Of a stretch of DNA of 64,000 nucleotides, positions 17,780 through 27,963 are shown in pieces. The notes beneath the pieces are model-generated. The model worked only from the letters and a program-made list of their open reading frames with translations. It did not search any database and was not told where the DNA came from. The position numbers and the translations under genes were made by a program. This DNA is from Streptomyces vietnamensis (GTDB taxonomy: Bacteria > Actinomycetota > Actinomycetes > Streptomycetales > Streptomycetaceae), in the NCBI RefSeq assembly GCF_000830005.1, contig NZ_CP010407.1, positions 2,275,001 to 2,339,000 on the forward strand, given 5' to 3'. Positions within the stretch are counted from its first letter, which is position 1, and each line of letters begins with the position of its first letter.

Positions 17780-18499
17780 TTACCCGAGCTTCGGGCGGAC
17801 GCCGAGTACCGCCGTACCGACGCGTACGTGTGTCGCCCCGGCAGCGACGGCCTCCTCGAGGTCCGCACTCATCCCTGCTGACACCATGTTCGCAGCCGGA
17901 CGGGTCGCGCGCAGGGCAGTCGACAAATCCATCAGCCGATCGAAGGCGGCGCGTTGCCGGCCCGCGTACTCCCCGGCGAGCGGGGCGACGGTCATCAGTC
18001 CGTCGAGCCGCAGCCCGGGCGCGGCGTCCACGGCCGCGGCCAACTCCTCGATCCCGTCCGGCGCGACACCGCCGCGGTCGCCCCGCTCGCCGGACTCGGC
18101 GTCGAGCGCGACCTGGATCAGACAGCCGAGCTCGCGCCCCTCCTTCTCCGCGGCCGCGGAGAGAGAGGAAACGAGCTTCAAGCGGTCGACGGACTGCACC
18201 ACATCGGCATAACCCGCCACGGATCTGACCTTGTTGGTCTGCAACTGACCCACGAAGTGCCAGCTCAGATCGAGGTCGGCACAGGCCGCCGCCTTCGGGG
18301 CGGCGTCCTGGTCCCGGTTCTCGGCGACGTGCCGCACACCGAGTTCGTGCAGGATCCTCACGTCGCTCGCGGGGTAGGTCTTGGTGACCACGATCAGGGT
18401 CACCTCCTCCCGCGCGCGTCCGGCGGCGGCGCACGCGGCGGCGATGCGCTCCTCCACCGCGGCGAGGTTCGCGGCGAGTTCCGACTTGCGATCCGTCAT
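17780..18499 (-). CDS. yggS: YggS/PROSC-type PLP homeostasis protein
   Basis: A protein of 239 residues from ATG 18499 ([19 protein letters not shown]). PLP-lysine region: TLIVVTKTYPASDVR. The family stretches VRHVAENRDQDAAPK, WHFVGQLQTNKVR and LDGLMTVAPL, and the phosphate-binding C-terminus SAGMSADLEEAVAAGATHVRVGTAVLG, are all present. It is a fold-type III PLP-binding protein without a clear enzymatic reaction and is thought to buffer PLP. Its ATG overlaps the pgeF stop (ATGA, 18496-18499), implying coupled translation within the ftsZ-pgeF-yggS-sepF operon. Confidence 0.94.
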   Translation of the reverse strand: MTDRKSELAANLAAVEERIAAACAAAGRAREEVTLIVVTKTYPASDVRILHELGVRHVAENRDQDAAPKAAACADLDLSWHFVGQLQTNKVRSVAGYADVVQSVDRLKLVSSLSAAAEKEGRELGCLIQVALDAESGERGDRGGVAPDGIEELAAAVDAAPGLRLDGLMTVAPLAGEYAGRQRAAFDRLMDLSTALRATRPAANMVSAGMSADLEEAVAAGATHVRVGTAVLGVRPKLG

Positions 18500-19236
18500 G
18501 TCTCTTCTCGGTTCAACCAGACATATCCCGCGAGTCGCCCTGTGGTGCGATCGCGGCGGTACGAGTAGTGGTCGCGCGATTCCAGGGTGCAGACCCCGGC
18601 GTCCTCGACGTCCCGGACCCCGAGCCGCTCCAGTTGCGCGCGCACTCCGGCGGCGACGTCGACGGCGGGGGTGCCCCAGGAGGTCTCCGCGTACGCGGCC
18701 GGTTCGACGGCGGCGACCTCGGCGCGCATCTCCTCCGGCACTTCGTAGCACCGGCCGCAGACGGCGGGTCCGGTGCGGGCGGCGATCCGGGCGGGGTCGG
18801 CACCGAGCTTCACCATCGCCGCGACGGCGGCGGGGACGACTCCGGCGACCATGCCGGGCCGCCCGGCGTGGGCGGCCGAGACGACTCCGGCGACGGGGTC
18901 GGCGAGGAGGACGGGCACGCAGTCCGCGGTGAGGACGGCGAGACCGAGGCCGGCCCTGGCGGTGACGATCGCGTCGACGGACGGGATCTCCGCGTCCCCC
19001 CACGGGCCGTCGACCTCGGCGACCTCGGCGCCGTGGACCTGGTTCATCCAGACCACCCGCGCCGGGTCGAGCCCGAGGGCTCCGGCGGCCGCCGCCCGGT
19101 TGGCGAGGACGGCCGCGGGCTCGTCCCCGACCGCTCCGCCGAGGTTGAGCTCCTCGTACGGAACGGCGCTCACCCCGCCCCACCGGTCGGTGAAGGCGAA
19201 GTGGGCGCCGTTCGCGTCGAAGCGCTGTCCTATCAC
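18496..19236 (-). CDS. pgeF: YfiH/laccase-domain protein (peptidoglycan editing factor PgeF type)
   Basis: A 246-residue protein with the Cu/Zn-site motifs of the multicopper polyphenol-oxidase (DUF152) family: [38 protein letters not shown] and [11 protein letters not shown]. The AHAGWRG motif common in the family reads AHAGRPG here. E. coli YfiH/PgeF is reported to limit L-Ser misincorporation into the peptidoglycan stem, and other members are purine-nucleoside-acting enzymes; which applies here is not visible. Its ATG overlaps the ftsZ stop (19233-19236), so it is translationally tied to ftsZ. Confidence 0.9.
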   Translation of the reverse strand: MIGQRFDANGAHFAFTDRWGGVSAVPYEELNLGGAVGDEPAAVLANRAAAAGALGLDPARVVWMNQVHGAEVAEVDGPWGDAEIPSVDAIVTARAGLGLAVLTADCVPVLLADPVAGVVSAAHAGRPGMVAGVVPAAVAAMVKLGADPARIAARTGPAVCGRCYEVPEEMRAEVAAVEPAAYAETSWGTPAVDVAAGVRAQLERLGVRDVEDAGVCTLESRDHYSYRRDRTTGRLAGYVWLNREET

Positions 19237-20447
19237 TTCAGGAAGTCCGGGACGTCCAGCTCCTCGGCCTGGCTGTCCGCGTACGGACGGGCCGGCGGGA
19301 CGACCGGCGGTACGGGCGCCGGCGGGACCTCGTTGACGACCGGGGCGGGCTCGACCGGGATCGGGGCCGGCTCCTCGCGCGGGGCGACCGTGCCGAGGCC
19401 GCCCAGCGGGCGGGGGGTCTCGGTGATGCGGGGTGCCGGGGCCGGCTCCTCGCGCTTGGCCGAGACCGAGCCGATGATGTTGTCCCGGCGGGCCGGCGGC
19501 TGGCCGCCGTCGAAGCCGGCCGCGATGACGGTGACCCGGACCTCGTCGCCGAGGGCGTCGTCGATGACGGCGCCGAAGATGATGTTGGCCTCGGGGTGGG
19601 CCGCCTCGCTGACCAGCTGCGCGGCCTCATTGATCTCGAAGAGGCCGAGGTCGCTGCCGCCGGAGATGGAGAGCAGCACGCCGCGGGCGCCGTCGATGGA
19701 GGCCTCCAGGAGCGGCGAGGAGATCGCCATCTCGGCCGCCGCCACCGCGCGGTCGTCGCCGCGGGCGGAGCCGATGCCCATGAGCGCCGAACCGGCCTCG
19801 GACATGACCGACTTGACGTCGGCGAAGTCGAGGTTGATCAGACCCGGGGTGGTGATGAGGTCGGTGATGCCCTGGACACCGCTCAGGAGGACCTGGTCGG
19901 CCGACTTGAAGGCGTCGAGCACGGAGACCTGGCGGTCCGAGATCGAGAGCAGCCGGTCGTTGGGGATGACGATGAGGGTGTCGACCTCTTCGCGGAGCTC
20001 GGCGATGCCGTCCTCCGCCTGGTTGGCGCGACGGCGGCCCTCGAAGGTGAACGGGCGGGTGACCACGCCGATCGTCAGGGCGCCGAGCGAGCGCGCGATG
20101 TTGGCGACGACGGGCGCGCCGCCGGTGCCGGTGCCGCCGCCTTCGCCGGCGGTGACGAAGACCATGTCGGCCCCCTTGAGGACCTCCTCGATCTCCTCAC
20201 GGTGGTCCTCTGCCGCCTTGCGACCGACGGCCGGGTTGGCCCCGGCCCCGAGGCCGCGGGTGAGTTCACGGCCGACGTCGAGCTTGACGTCGGCGTCGCT
20301 CATCAACAGCGCCTGTGCGTCGGTGTTGATCGCGATGAACTCGACGCCCTTGAGGCCGACCTCGATCATTCGGTTGATGGCATTGACACCACCGCCGCCG
20401 ACACCGATGACCTTGATGACTGCGAGGTAGTTCTGCGGTGCTGCCAC
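19233..20447 (-). CDS. ftsZ: cell division protein FtsZ
   Basis: The 404-residue tubulin homologue starts at GTG 20447. N-terminal GTP-binding [15 protein letters not shown], the tubulin signature [15 protein letters not shown] near residue 103, and the T7 loop [11 protein letters not shown] that completes the GTPase of the neighbouring subunit are all visible. A Pro-rich linker of about 80 residues leads to the C-terminal peptide ELDVPDFLK, which binds SepF and other partners. It forms the Z-ring at vegetative cross-walls and sporulation septa. A 279-bp upstream region with an inverted repeat should carry its promoters. Confidence 0.98.
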   Translation of the reverse strand: MAAPQNYLAVIKVIGVGGGGVNAINRMIEVGLKGVEFIAINTDAQALLMSDADVKLDVGRELTRGLGAGANPAVGRKAAEDHREEIEEVLKGADMVFVTAGEGGGTGTGGAPVVANIARSLGALTIGVVTRPFTFEGRRRANQAEDGIAELREEVDTLIVIPNDRLLSISDRQVSVLDAFKSADQVLLSGVQGITDLITTPGLINLDFADVKSVMSEAGSALMGIGSARGDDRAVAAAEMAISSPLLEASIDGARGVLLSISGGSDLGLFEINEAAQLVSEAAHPEANIIFGAVIDDALGDEVRVTVIAAGFDGGQPPARRDNIIGSVSAKREEPAPAPRITETPRPLGGLGTVAPREEPAPIPVEPAPVVNEVPPAPVPPVVPPARPYADSQAEELDVPDFLK

Positions 20448-20726
20448 GTCGAAGGCCTCTCGCCTCGAGTTACGTGTCGTCGCTGCGCGGTTGGTCGCGC
20501 CGCTCCGACGGATGCCGATTGGGACGGTCCGAAACGCCGACCCGAACCCTAACGTTGAAGTTTAGGGTTACCAGTGTCTCTGTTCGTAGGACTCTTCCGA
20601 ACAGGACACTAAGTCGACAAGTGGCGCACGTTCAACGAACACGCCGAACCTCCCGTTTTTCTTTTCACCCTATGTGATCACCCGTAGCGGTGGCCAACCC
20701 AGGGTGCTGACCGGCGAAGATGCCCG
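20448..20726. promoter_or_regulatory. ftsZ upstream region with an inverted repeat
   Basis: This 279-bp gap between ftsQ and ftsZ is long for an otherwise tight cluster. aaccctaa (20545-20552) and ttagggtt (20562-20569) form a perfect 8-bp inverted repeat with a 9-nt spacer. In S. coelicolor the ftsZ promoters, including one induced for sporulation, lie in this interval. I infer the same here but cannot assign -10/-35 boxes with confidence. Confidence 0.55.
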
Positions 20727-21530
20727 TCAACTTCCCGACGAGGCGGGCGCCGTGGGGGCACTTACGTCGAAGTGCCCCGCTTTGGGAGTGGCCTTCATGA
20801 GGGCGGTCAGCACCCGGGCCTTGACCGGGCCGTGCTCACCGCTGCCCCAGAAGACCGTTCGGCCCCCGGTCAGCTCCAGAGTGACGGAGTCGTACGAGGT
20901 GATGCGTACGACACGAGCGTCCCGGGCGATCTCCGCCGGGAGTTCACCCCGGACGCGGACCGCCTCCTGGAGCAGTCGGTCCGCGCCGAAGCGGCGGAGG
21001 CTCGGCGAGGAGGCGCTGTCGAGGACGAGCCGGGGGACGCCGCGCGGAGCGGTGTCGACGGTGGCGAACCGCATGCCCGTCGAGTCCACTTCGGTGAACT
21101 TTCCGCCCTTTTCGACAAGAAGAACAGGCTGCCGTTCCGTCACTTTCAGCCCGATTCCGTGCGGCCATGACCGCACCACGTCGATCGACTCGATGCGCGG
21201 CAGTCTCTGCCGGAGCCGGGCCTCGATCGCGTCGGTGTCGACGGTGACGAGCGGGGCGCCCATCGGGACGGCGGCGACGGTCTCGACCTCCGCCGGTGTC
21301 AGAACCCGGGTGCCGGAAGTCTTCACATGTTCCACACGGAACCAGGTGGATCCGTAGAGCGCCCAGACCCCGCCGGCCACGAGCACGACGAGACCGAACA
21401 CCACGAGGAGCACCCGGGGCGCGGGTACCCGGAACCGCCGGTTCCGGGTACCCGCGCCGGACGACCGCCCCGACGACCCCTTCGACTTGCTCGTGCCGCT
21501 CTTCTCCGCGGTCGTCGGTCCGGCTGCCAC
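20727..21530 (-). CDS. ftsQ: cell division protein FtsQ
   Basis: A protein of 267 residues: a cytoplasmic Ser/Lys/Arg-rich tail (about 40 residues), one transmembrane helix (VLLVVFGLVVLVAGGVWALY) and an extracytoplasmic POTRA domain (WFRVEHVKTSGTRVLTPAEV, then RLPRIESIDVVRSWPHGIGLKV). The FtsQ beta domain follows (ERQPVLLVEKGGKFTEVDSTG). It is a divisome scaffold linking FtsL/DivIC with the septal synthase. It follows murG by 28 bp. murC, which commonly sits between murG and ftsQ, is absent. Confidence 0.95.
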   Translation of the reverse strand: MAAGPTTAEKSGTSKSKGSSGRSSGAGTRNRRFRVPAPRVLLVVFGLVVLVAGGVWALYGSTWFRVEHVKTSGTRVLTPAEVETVAAVPMGAPLVTVDTDAIEARLRQRLPRIESIDVVRSWPHGIGLKVTERQPVLLVEKGGKFTEVDSTGMRFATVDTAPRGVPRLVLDSASSPSLRRFGADRLLQEAVRVRGELPAEIARDARVVRITSYDSVTLELTGGRTVFWGSGEHGPVKARVLTALMKATPKAGHFDVSAPTAPASSGS

Positions 21531-21558
21531 CGGGCGCCTCCTGCCTTCAGCCGCTGCG

Positions 21559-22644
21559 CTAGCGGGCGGCGATCGCCTCGTACACCATGCCGACGAGCAG
21601 GTCGTCGGCGTCCCGGCGGCCGAACTCGGCGGCGGCGCGGGACATCTCGTACAACCGGTGCGGATCGGCCAGTACGGGCAGGACGTTGCCCTGCACCCAC
21701 TGCGGCGTCAGCTCCGCGTCGTCGACGAGGAGTCCACCGCCGGCCTTGACCACCGGCTGGGCGTTGAGCCGCTGTTCGCCGTTGCCGATGGGCAGCGGGA
21801 CGTACGCGGCGGGCAGCCCGACGGCGGAGAGCTCGGCGACGGTCATCGCGCCCGCGCGGCAGAGCATCATGTCGGCCGCGGCGTACGCGAGATCCATCCG
21901 GTCCACGTACGGTACCGGCACGTACGGCGGCATACCGGGCATGTTGTCCACGCGCGGCATCTCGTTCTTCGGGCCGACCGCGTGCAGGATCTGGATGCCG
22001 GAGCGCTGGAGCACCGGGGCGATCTGCTGGATCACCTCGTTGAGCCGCCGGGCGCCCTGGGAGCCGCCGGAGACGAGCAGCGTCGGCAGGTTCGGGTCGA
22101 GGCCGAAGGCGGCGCGCGCCTCGGGCCGCACCCGCGCCCGGTCGAGGGTCGCGATGGTGTGCCGCAGCGGGATGCCGATGTAACGGGCGTTGCGGAGCTT
22201 GCTGTCCGGGGTGGCGACGGCGACCCCGGCCGCGTACCGCGAACCGATCTTGTTGGCCAGGCCGGGCCGGGCGTTGGCCTCGTGGACCACGATGGGCACC
22301 CCGAGGCGCTTGGCCGCGAGATAGCCCGGCAGGGCCACGTAGCCGCCGAAGCCGACCACGCAGTCCGCCTTGGTGCGCTCCAGGACCTGCTCGGCCGCCT
22401 TGATCGTGCCGCGCAGCCGCCCGGGGACGGTGATCAGCTCGGGGGTGGGCTTGCGGGGCAGCGGCACGGCGGGGATGAGCGCCAACTCGTAGCCCCGCTC
22501 GGGCACGAGCCGGGTCTCCAGACCCTTCTCCGTGCCGAGCGCCGTGATCCCCACGCTGGGGTCCTGCCTGCGCAGGGCGTCCGCGAGGGCGAGCGCGGGC
22601 TCGATGTGGCCGGCGGTCCCCCCACCGGCGAGTACGACATGCAC
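21559..22644 (-). CDS. murG: MurG, lipid II synthase (GlcNAc transferase)
   Basis: A 361-residue GT28-family glycosyltransferase. The N-terminal glycine-rich loop VVLAGGGTAGHIEPALALA binds the lipid I diphosphate, VVGFGGYVALPGYLAA is a further G-loop, and the C-terminal UDP-GlcNAc site shows VSGGSQGARRLNE and LCRAGAMTVAELSAVGLPA. It transfers GlcNAc from UDP-GlcNAc to lipid I at the inner membrane face. Only 6 bp separate it from the ftsW stop upstream. Confidence 0.97.
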   Translation of the reverse strand: MHVVLAGGGTAGHIEPALALADALRRQDPSVGITALGTEKGLETRLVPERGYELALIPAVPLPRKPTPELITVPGRLRGTIKAAEQVLERTKADCVVGFGGYVALPGYLAAKRLGVPIVVHEANARPGLANKIGSRYAAGVAVATPDSKLRNARYIGIPLRHTIATLDRARVRPEARAAFGLDPNLPTLLVSGGSQGARRLNEVIQQIAPVLQRSGIQILHAVGPKNEMPRVDNMPGMPPYVPVPYVDRMDLAYAAADMMLCRAGAMTVAELSAVGLPAAYVPLPIGNGEQRLNAQPVVKAGGGLLVDDAELTPQWVQGNVLPVLADPHRLYEMSRAAAEFGRRDADDLLVGMVYEAIAAR

Positions 22645-22650
22645 CGAAAT

Positions 22651-23991
22651 TCACCGCTCTCCGGACGGGCGCTTCTTCACGCGCCGTCGCATCGACTTCC
22701 ATCTCTTCCCGGCCCGCTTGCCCCAGCCGGGGCGACGCATGGCCAGGGCCGCTTTCGCGGCGGGTTCCTGTCGCGCGAAGGCGATGAGGAGCCCGACGGC
22801 GAACATGGTCGGCAGCAGGGCCGACCCTCCGTAGGAGAACAGCGGGAGCGGGACACCGGCGATCGGCAGCAGGCCGAGCACCGCACCGATGTTGATCACG
22901 GCCTGAGCCGTGATCCAGGTGGTCACACCTCCCGCGGCGAACCTCACGAAGGGGTCCTCCGTGCCTCCGGCCACGCGGATACCCGCATAGCCTAGAGCCG
23001 CGAACAGGGCGAGTACCGACAGCGTCCCCGCGAGACCCAGTTCCTCACCGGTGACCGCGAAGATGAAGTCGGTGTGCGCTTCGGGGAGTTGGCCCCATTT
23101 CTCGACGCTCGCACCGAGTCCGGAACCGAACCATCCGCCCGAGGCCAGAGCATAGATTCCGTGCGCGGCCTGCAGACAGGGGGCTCCCTCGCCGCCGGGG
23201 TCGGTCGCGCCGATGCAGTCGAAGCGCCTCATCCGGTTCGCGCTCGTCTTGATGAGCAGCACGCCGATCGCGCCGGCCACCGTGAGCACGCCGACGAAGA
23301 GCCGGGTGGGCGCTCCGGCCGTCCACAGCAGGCCGAAGAGGATGGCCGCGAGGATGATCGAGGTGCCCATGTCGCCGCCGAGCATGATCAGTCCGAGCAG
23401 CATGAAGGCTCCCGGGACCAGCGGCACCAGCATGTGCTTCCACTGGGTCAGGAGCCGCATGTCCTGTTTGCGGGCGAGCAGGTCGGCCCCCCACAGGATC
23501 AGCGCCAGCTTGCCGAACTCGCTGGGCTGGAGCTGGAAGGGGCCGCCGAGCGAGATCCAGTTCTGGTTGCCGTTGACCGCGTGCCCTATCCCGGGGATCT
23601 GCACGAGGACCATCAGGAAGACCGCGCCGACCAGGATCGGGTAGGCGAGCGCCCGGTGCAGCTTCACCGGCATCCGTGAGGCGACCAGGAGCAGTCCGGT
23701 GCCCAGGAGCGCGGCGAAGAACTGCTTCCGGAAGAAGTAGGAGGGCACCAGGTCGTAGCGGAGCGCCGTGATCATCGAGGCGGAGTAGACCATCACCAGG
23801 CCGAGCGCGGTGATGAGCAGCCCCGCGCCGATGATCACGTAATAGGCCGTGAGGGGCCGGTTCCAGGCCTTGCGGAGCCGCTCGTACGCCCCCCGTACGC
23901 CTCCGCCGCGCGGCCGCCGCGGGGTCGCGGGGGCCCGCCCTCCGCCGCGTGCGGCGGAAGGCCGGCGTGTCCCGGCGATCTTGCTCGGCAT
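22651..23991 (-). CDS. ftsW: FtsW, septal peptidoglycan polymerase (SEDS)
   Basis: A 446-residue protein with about 10 transmembrane segments after a basic 40-residue N-tail. SEDS-family features: NGNQNWISLGGPFQLQPSEFGKL (the conserved QPSE region), AHTDFIFAVTGEELGLAG and PLPLFSYGGSALL near the end. A cysteine pair (RFDCIGATDP, APCLQAAHG) lies in the large extracytoplasmic loop. Its position between murD and murG identifies it as FtsW rather than RodA or SpoVE. It polymerises lipid II into glycan strands with FtsI as the crosslinking partner. Confidence 0.94.
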   Translation of the reverse strand: MPSKIAGTRRPSAARGGGRAPATPRRPRGGGVRGAYERLRKAWNRPLTAYYVIIGAGLLITALGLVMVYSASMITALRYDLVPSYFFRKQFFAALLGTGLLLVASRMPVKLHRALAYPILVGAVFLMVLVQIPGIGHAVNGNQNWISLGGPFQLQPSEFGKLALILWGADLLARKQDMRLLTQWKHMLVPLVPGAFMLLGLIMLGGDMGTSIILAAILFGLLWTAGAPTRLFVGVLTVAGAIGVLLIKTSANRMRRFDCIGATDPGGEGAPCLQAAHGIYALASGGWFGSGLGASVEKWGQLPEAHTDFIFAVTGEELGLAGTLSVLALFAALGYAGIRVAGGTEDPFVRFAAGGVTTWITAQAVINIGAVLGLLPIAGVPLPLFSYGGSALLPTMFAVGLLIAFARQEPAAKAALAMRRPGWGKRAGKRWKSMRRRVKKRPSGER

Positions 23992-24046
23992 GGTCGCTGT
24001 CCCCTCCAGTCGTGCCCGGTCCGGCCGGACCCTCCCGCTGGTCGGG

Positions 24047-25471
24047 TCAGGCGTCCCCGGTGGCGGCGAGGGCGCGGACGGCGTCCGCGAAGGCCTCGCC
24101 CCGCTTGTTGTAGTTCGTGAACATGTCCATCGAGGCGCAGGCGGGGGCGAGCAGGACCGTGTCCCCCGGGGCGGCGAGCCGGGCCGCCTCGCGGACCGCC
24201 TCGGACATCGCCCCAGTGTCGGTCCGGTCGAGGTCCACCACCGGGACCTCCGGGGCGTGTCGCGCCAGGGCTTCGCGGATCAGGGCGCGGTCGGCGCCGA
24301 TCAGGACGGCTCCGCGCAGGCGCTTGGCCGACCGCTGGACGAGCTCGTCGAAGGTCGCGCCCTTGGCGAGGCCGCCGGCGATCCAGACGATCGGGTCGTA
24401 GGCGGCCAACGAGGCTTCCGCGGCGTGGGTGTTGGTGGCCTTGGAGTCGTCGACGTACGTGACTCCCTGGACCTCCTCGACCAGTTCGATGCGGTGCGGG
24501 TCGGGCCGGAAGGCCTTGAGCCCGTCCCGTACGGCCTTCGCCTCGACGCCGAAGGCCCGCGCGAGGGCGGCGGCGGCAAGGGCGTTGGCGATGTTGTGCG
24601 GGGCCGGGGGCTGGACGTCGGAGACCTCGGCGAGCTCCTGGGCGTTCTTCTGCCGGTTCTCGACGAAGGCCCGGTCGACGAGGATGCCCTCGACGACGCC
24701 GAGCTGGGAGGGGCCGGGGGTGCCGAGGGTGAAGCCGATCGCGCGGCAGCCCTCCTCGACGTCGGCCTCGCGCACCAGGTCCTCGGTCACCTGGTCGGCG
24801 ACGTTGTAGACGCAGGCGACCTGATTGCCCTCGTAGATGCGGCCCTTGTCGGCGGCGTACGCCTCCATGGAGCCGTGCCAGTCGAGGTGGTCGGGCGCCA
24901 GGTTGAGCACGGCGGCCGAGTGGGCGCGGACGGAGGGCGCCCAGTGCAGCTGGTAGCTGGAGAGCTCGACGGCGAGCACGTCGTACCGCTCCTCGCCGAG
25001 GACGGCGTCGAGGAGCGAGACGCCGATGTTGCCGACGGCGGCGGTCCGCAGGCCGGCGGCCTCCAGGATCGAGGCGAGCATCCGCACGGTCGTGGTCTTG
25101 CCGTTGGTGCCGGTGACCGCGAGCCAGGGGGCCGCGTCCGGGCCGCGGAGGCGCCAGGCCAGCTCGACGTCGCCCCAGATCTCCACGCCCGCCTCGGCGG
25201 CGGCCGTGAAGAGGGGCTTGTCGGGCCGCCAGCCGGGGGTGGTGACGATCAGCTCGGTGCCGGCCGGCAGGGTCGCCCCGTCGCCGAGGCGGACGGTGAT
25301 GCCCTCCGCCTCGAGCTCGGCGGCCTGCGCCCGGGAGCGCTCGTCGTCGCCGTCGTTGACGACGGTCACGACGGCGCCCAGGCCGTGCAGCACCCGCGCG
25401 GCCGGGATGCCGGAGATCCCGAGCCCCGCGACGGTGACCTTCTTGCCGTTCCAGTCGAGCTGTTCCGTCAC
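24047..25471 (-). CDS. murD: MurD, UDP-MurNAc-L-Ala:D-Glu ligase
   Basis: A Mur ligase of about 474 residues. The N-terminal Rossmann-like UDP-binding part is [19 protein letters not shown], the ATP P-loop is [15 protein letters not shown], and the central and C-terminal domains carry [47 protein letters not shown] and the end [22 protein letters not shown]. It adds D-Glu to UDP-MurNAc-L-Ala. I choose GTG 25471, which overlaps the mraY stop (GTGA, 25468-25471); the upstream in-frame ATG 25486 is the alternative. Confidence 0.96.
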   Translation of the reverse strand: MTEQLDWNGKKVTVAGLGISGIPAARVLHGLGAVVTVVNDGDDERSRAQAAELEAEGITVRLGDGATLPAGTELIVTTPGWRPDKPLFTAAAEAGVEIWGDVELAWRLRGPDAAPWLAVTGTNGKTTTVRMLASILEAAGLRTAAVGNIGVSLLDAVLGEERYDVLAVELSSYQLHWAPSVRAHSAAVLNLAPDHLDWHGSMEAYAADKGRIYEGNQVACVYNVADQVTEDLVREADVEEGCRAIGFTLGTPGPSQLGVVEGILVDRAFVENRQKNAQELAEVSDVQPPAPHNIANALAAAALARAFGVEAKAVRDGLKAFRPDPHRIELVEEVQGVTYVDDSKATNTHAAEASLAAYDPIVWIAGGLAKGATFDELVQRSAKRLRGAVLIGADRALIREALARHAPEVPVVDLDRTDTGAMSEAVREAARLAAPGDTVLLAPACASMDMFTNYNKRGEAFADAVRALAATGDA

Positions 25472-26538
25472 TTTTCGGCTGCCCATCCCGCGTAGAAGAT
25501 GCCCAGGCCCACGATCACGCACATGCCCTGGATGATCCAGAACCGGACGACGACCAGGACCTCGGACCACCCCTTGAGTTCGAAGTGGTGCTGGAGGGGG
25601 GCCATCCGGAAGACGCGCTTGCCGGTCAGCTTGAACGAGCCGACCTGGATGACCACGGACATCGTGATCAGCACGAACAGGCCGCCGAGCAGCGCGAGGA
25701 GGAGCTCCGTACGGGAGCAGATGGCGAGACCGGCCAGCGCGCCGCCGAGGGCCAGCGAGCCGGTGTCACCCATGAAGATCTTGGCGGGCGAGGTGTTCCA
25801 CCACAGGAAGCCGAAGCAGGCGCCCATGAGGGCGGAGGCGACGACCGCGAGGTCGAGCGGGTCGCGCACCTCGAAGCAGGCGTTGGGGTTGGTCAGCGTG
25901 ATCGCGTTGGCACAGGACTCCTGGAACTGCCAGAGCCCGATGAAGGTGTACGCGCCGAAGACCATCACCGAGGCGCCGGTGGCCAGACCGTCGAGGCCGT
26001 CCGTCAGGTTCACGCCGTTGGACATGGCCAGGATCATGAAGAGCGCCCAGACCACGAAGAGCACCGGGCCGATGGACCAGCCGAAGTCCGTGATGAAGGA
26101 GAGCTTCTCGGAGGCCGGGGTGTTGCCGCGCAGGTCCGCGAACTGCAGCGCGAGCACGGCGAAGGCGATGCCGACGATCAGCTGGCCGGCCATCTTCGCC
26201 TTGGCGCGCAGGCCGAGCGAACGCTGCTTGACGATCTTGATGTAGTCGTCGAGGAAGCCGACCAGGCCCATGCCGGCCATGAGGAACAGCACCAGGACGC
26301 CCGAGTACGTCGGGTCCTCACCGGTGATGACCTTGGCCAGCGCGTACGCGATGAGCGTGGCCAGGATGAAGGAGATGCCGCCCATGGTGGGCGTGCCCTT
26401 CTTCCCGGCGTGACCGCGCGGGCCGTCGTCCCGGATGAACTGCCCGTACCCCTTGCGGGCAAGGAGCTTGATCAGCAGCGGCGTGCCGATCAGGGTCAGG
26501 AAGAGCCCGATGGCCCCCGCGAAGAGGATCTGCCTCAT
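25468..26538 (-). CDS. mraY: MraY, phospho-MurNAc-pentapeptide translocase
   Basis: A 356-residue integral membrane enzyme with about 10 hydrophobic segments. Family motifs in order: [36 protein letters not shown] (the DD pair that binds Mg2+), [17 protein letters not shown] and [22 protein letters not shown], ending with the [15 protein letters not shown] loop. It transfers phospho-MurNAc-pentapeptide to undecaprenyl phosphate, giving lipid I. It overlaps murF by 4 bp (26535-26538) and murD by 4 bp. Confidence 0.97.
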   Translation of the reverse strand: MRQILFAGAIGLFLTLIGTPLLIKLLARKGYGQFIRDDGPRGHAGKKGTPTMGGISFILATLIAYALAKVITGEDPTYSGVLVLFLMAGMGLVGFLDDYIKIVKQRSLGLRAKAKMAGQLIVGIAFAVLALQFADLRGNTPASEKLSFITDFGWSIGPVLFVVWALFMILAMSNGVNLTDGLDGLATGASVMVFGAYTFIGLWQFQESCANAITLTNPNACFEVRDPLDLAVVASALMGACFGFLWWNTSPAKIFMGDTGSLALGGALAGLAICSRTELLLALLGGLFVLITMSVVIQVGSFKLTGKRVFRMAPLQHHFELKGWSEVLVVVRFWIIQGMCVIVGLGIFYAGWAAEK

Positions 26539-27959
26539 CGGCCGGTGACCTCGCCCTCGGTGTCGAGGAGCGCCAGCGCGACCTGTTCGAGACCGACCGA
26601 CCTGGAAGCCTTCACAAGGACGACGTCCCCCGGGCGCAGCTCACTGCGCAACAGGTCGACAGCCGCCTGCGCGTCGGACACGTGCACCGACTCCTCACCC
26701 CACGAACCCTCGTTATATGCGCCCAGTTGCAGCCAGGAAGCTTCCCTCTCCCCGACCGCGACGAGCTTGCTGACGTTGAGCCGGACGGCGAGCCGTCCGA
26801 CCGCGTCGTGCTCGACGAGCGATGCGTCACCGAGCTCGGCCATCTTGCCGAGCACCGCCCACGTACGAGCCCCTCGGGCCTGTGCGGCCCGGCCCATGGC
26901 CGCGAGCGCGCGCAGGGCGGCTCGCATGGACTCGGGGTTCGCGTTGTAGGCGTCGTTGACGATCGTCACGCCGTCCGGACGCTCGGTGACCTCCATGCGC
27001 CAGCGCGACAGGGTGCCGGCCTCGGAGAGCGCGGTGGCGATCTCTTCGACTGGCATGCCCAGCTCGTGCGCGACGGCGGCCGCTGCGAGCGCGTTCGACA
27101 CGTGGTGCTCACCGTACAGGCGCAAGGTCACGTCACTGCACCCGGTGGGTGTGTGAAGCCTGAAAGAAGGCTGTCCGGTCGCTGTGAGGCGTACGTTCTC
27201 GGCCCGTACGGCCGCTTCGTCCGCTTCGCCGAACAGGGTCACGCGGGCCTTGGTGCGGCTCGCCATCGCGCGGACGAGCGGATCGTCGGCGTTGAGGACC
27301 GCGACTCCGCCCTCCTCGGCGGACGGCAGGGCCTCGACGAGCTCGCCCTTCGCCTGGGCGATCTGCTCGCGGCCGCCGAACTCGCCGATGTGGGCGGTGC
27401 CCACGTTCAGGACGAGGCCGATGCGGGGCGGGGTGAGGCCGGCGAGGTAGCGGATGTGGCCGATGCCTCGGGCGCCCATCTCCAGGACCAGGTGCCGGGT
27501 CTCGTCGCTCGCGCGGAGCGCCGTGAGCGGCAGGCCGATCTCGTTGTTGAGCGAGCCGGGCGTCCACACGGTGGGCGCGTGCCGGTCGAGGACCTGGGCG
27601 ATCAGGTCCTTGGTGGAGGTCTTGCCGGCCGAGCCGGTGAGGGCGACGACATCGGTGCCGAGCCGTTCGACCACCGCTCGGGCGAGGGCCCCGAGCGCGG
27701 TCTGGACGTCGTCCACGACGATGGCGGGGACGCCGACGGGGCGGGTGGCGAGCACGGCCGCCGCTCCCGCCGCGACGGCGCGCTCCGCGTAGTCGTGGCC
27801 GTCGACGTGCTCACCGGCGAAGGCCGCGAAGAGGCTGCCGGCCCGCACCTCGCGGGAGTCGATGACGACGGGCCCGGTGATCCGGGTGGCCGGATCCGGT
27901 ATGTCGTGCGCCTGCCCGCCGACGATTTCGGCGATCTCGGCGAGGGAGAGGGCGATCAC
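26535..27959 (-). CDS. murF: MurF, UDP-MurNAc-tripeptide D-Ala-D-Ala ligase
   Basis: A 474-residue Mur ligase. The N-terminal domain has [28 protein letters not shown], the ATP loop is [19 protein letters not shown], and the middle domain shows [31 protein letters not shown] and [12 protein letters not shown]. The C-terminal domain includes [16 protein letters not shown]. It adds D-Ala-D-Ala to complete the pentapeptide precursor. Its stop overlaps the mraY start (ATGA), and 4 bp separate its start from the murE stop. Confidence 0.96.
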   Translation of the reverse strand: MIALSLAEIAEIVGGQAHDIPDPATRITGPVVIDSREVRAGSLFAAFAGEHVDGHDYAERAVAAGAAAVLATRPVGVPAIVVDDVQTALGALARAVVERLGTDVVALTGSAGKTSTKDLIAQVLDRHAPTVWTPGSLNNEIGLPLTALRASDETRHLVLEMGARGIGHIRYLAGLTPPRIGLVLNVGTAHIGEFGGREQIAQAKGELVEALPSAEEGGVAVLNADDPLVRAMASRTKARVTLFGEADEAAVRAENVRLTATGQPSFRLHTPTGCSDVTLRLYGEHHVSNALAAAAVAHELGMPVEEIATALSEAGTLSRWRMEVTERPDGVTIVNDAYNANPESMRAALRALAAMGRAAQARGARTWAVLGKMAELGDASLVEHDAVGRLAVRLNVSKLVAVGEREASWLQLGAYNEGSWGEESVHVSDAQAAVDLLRSELRPGDVVLVKASRSVGLEQVALALLDTEGEVTGR

Positions 27960-27963
27960 TGCT

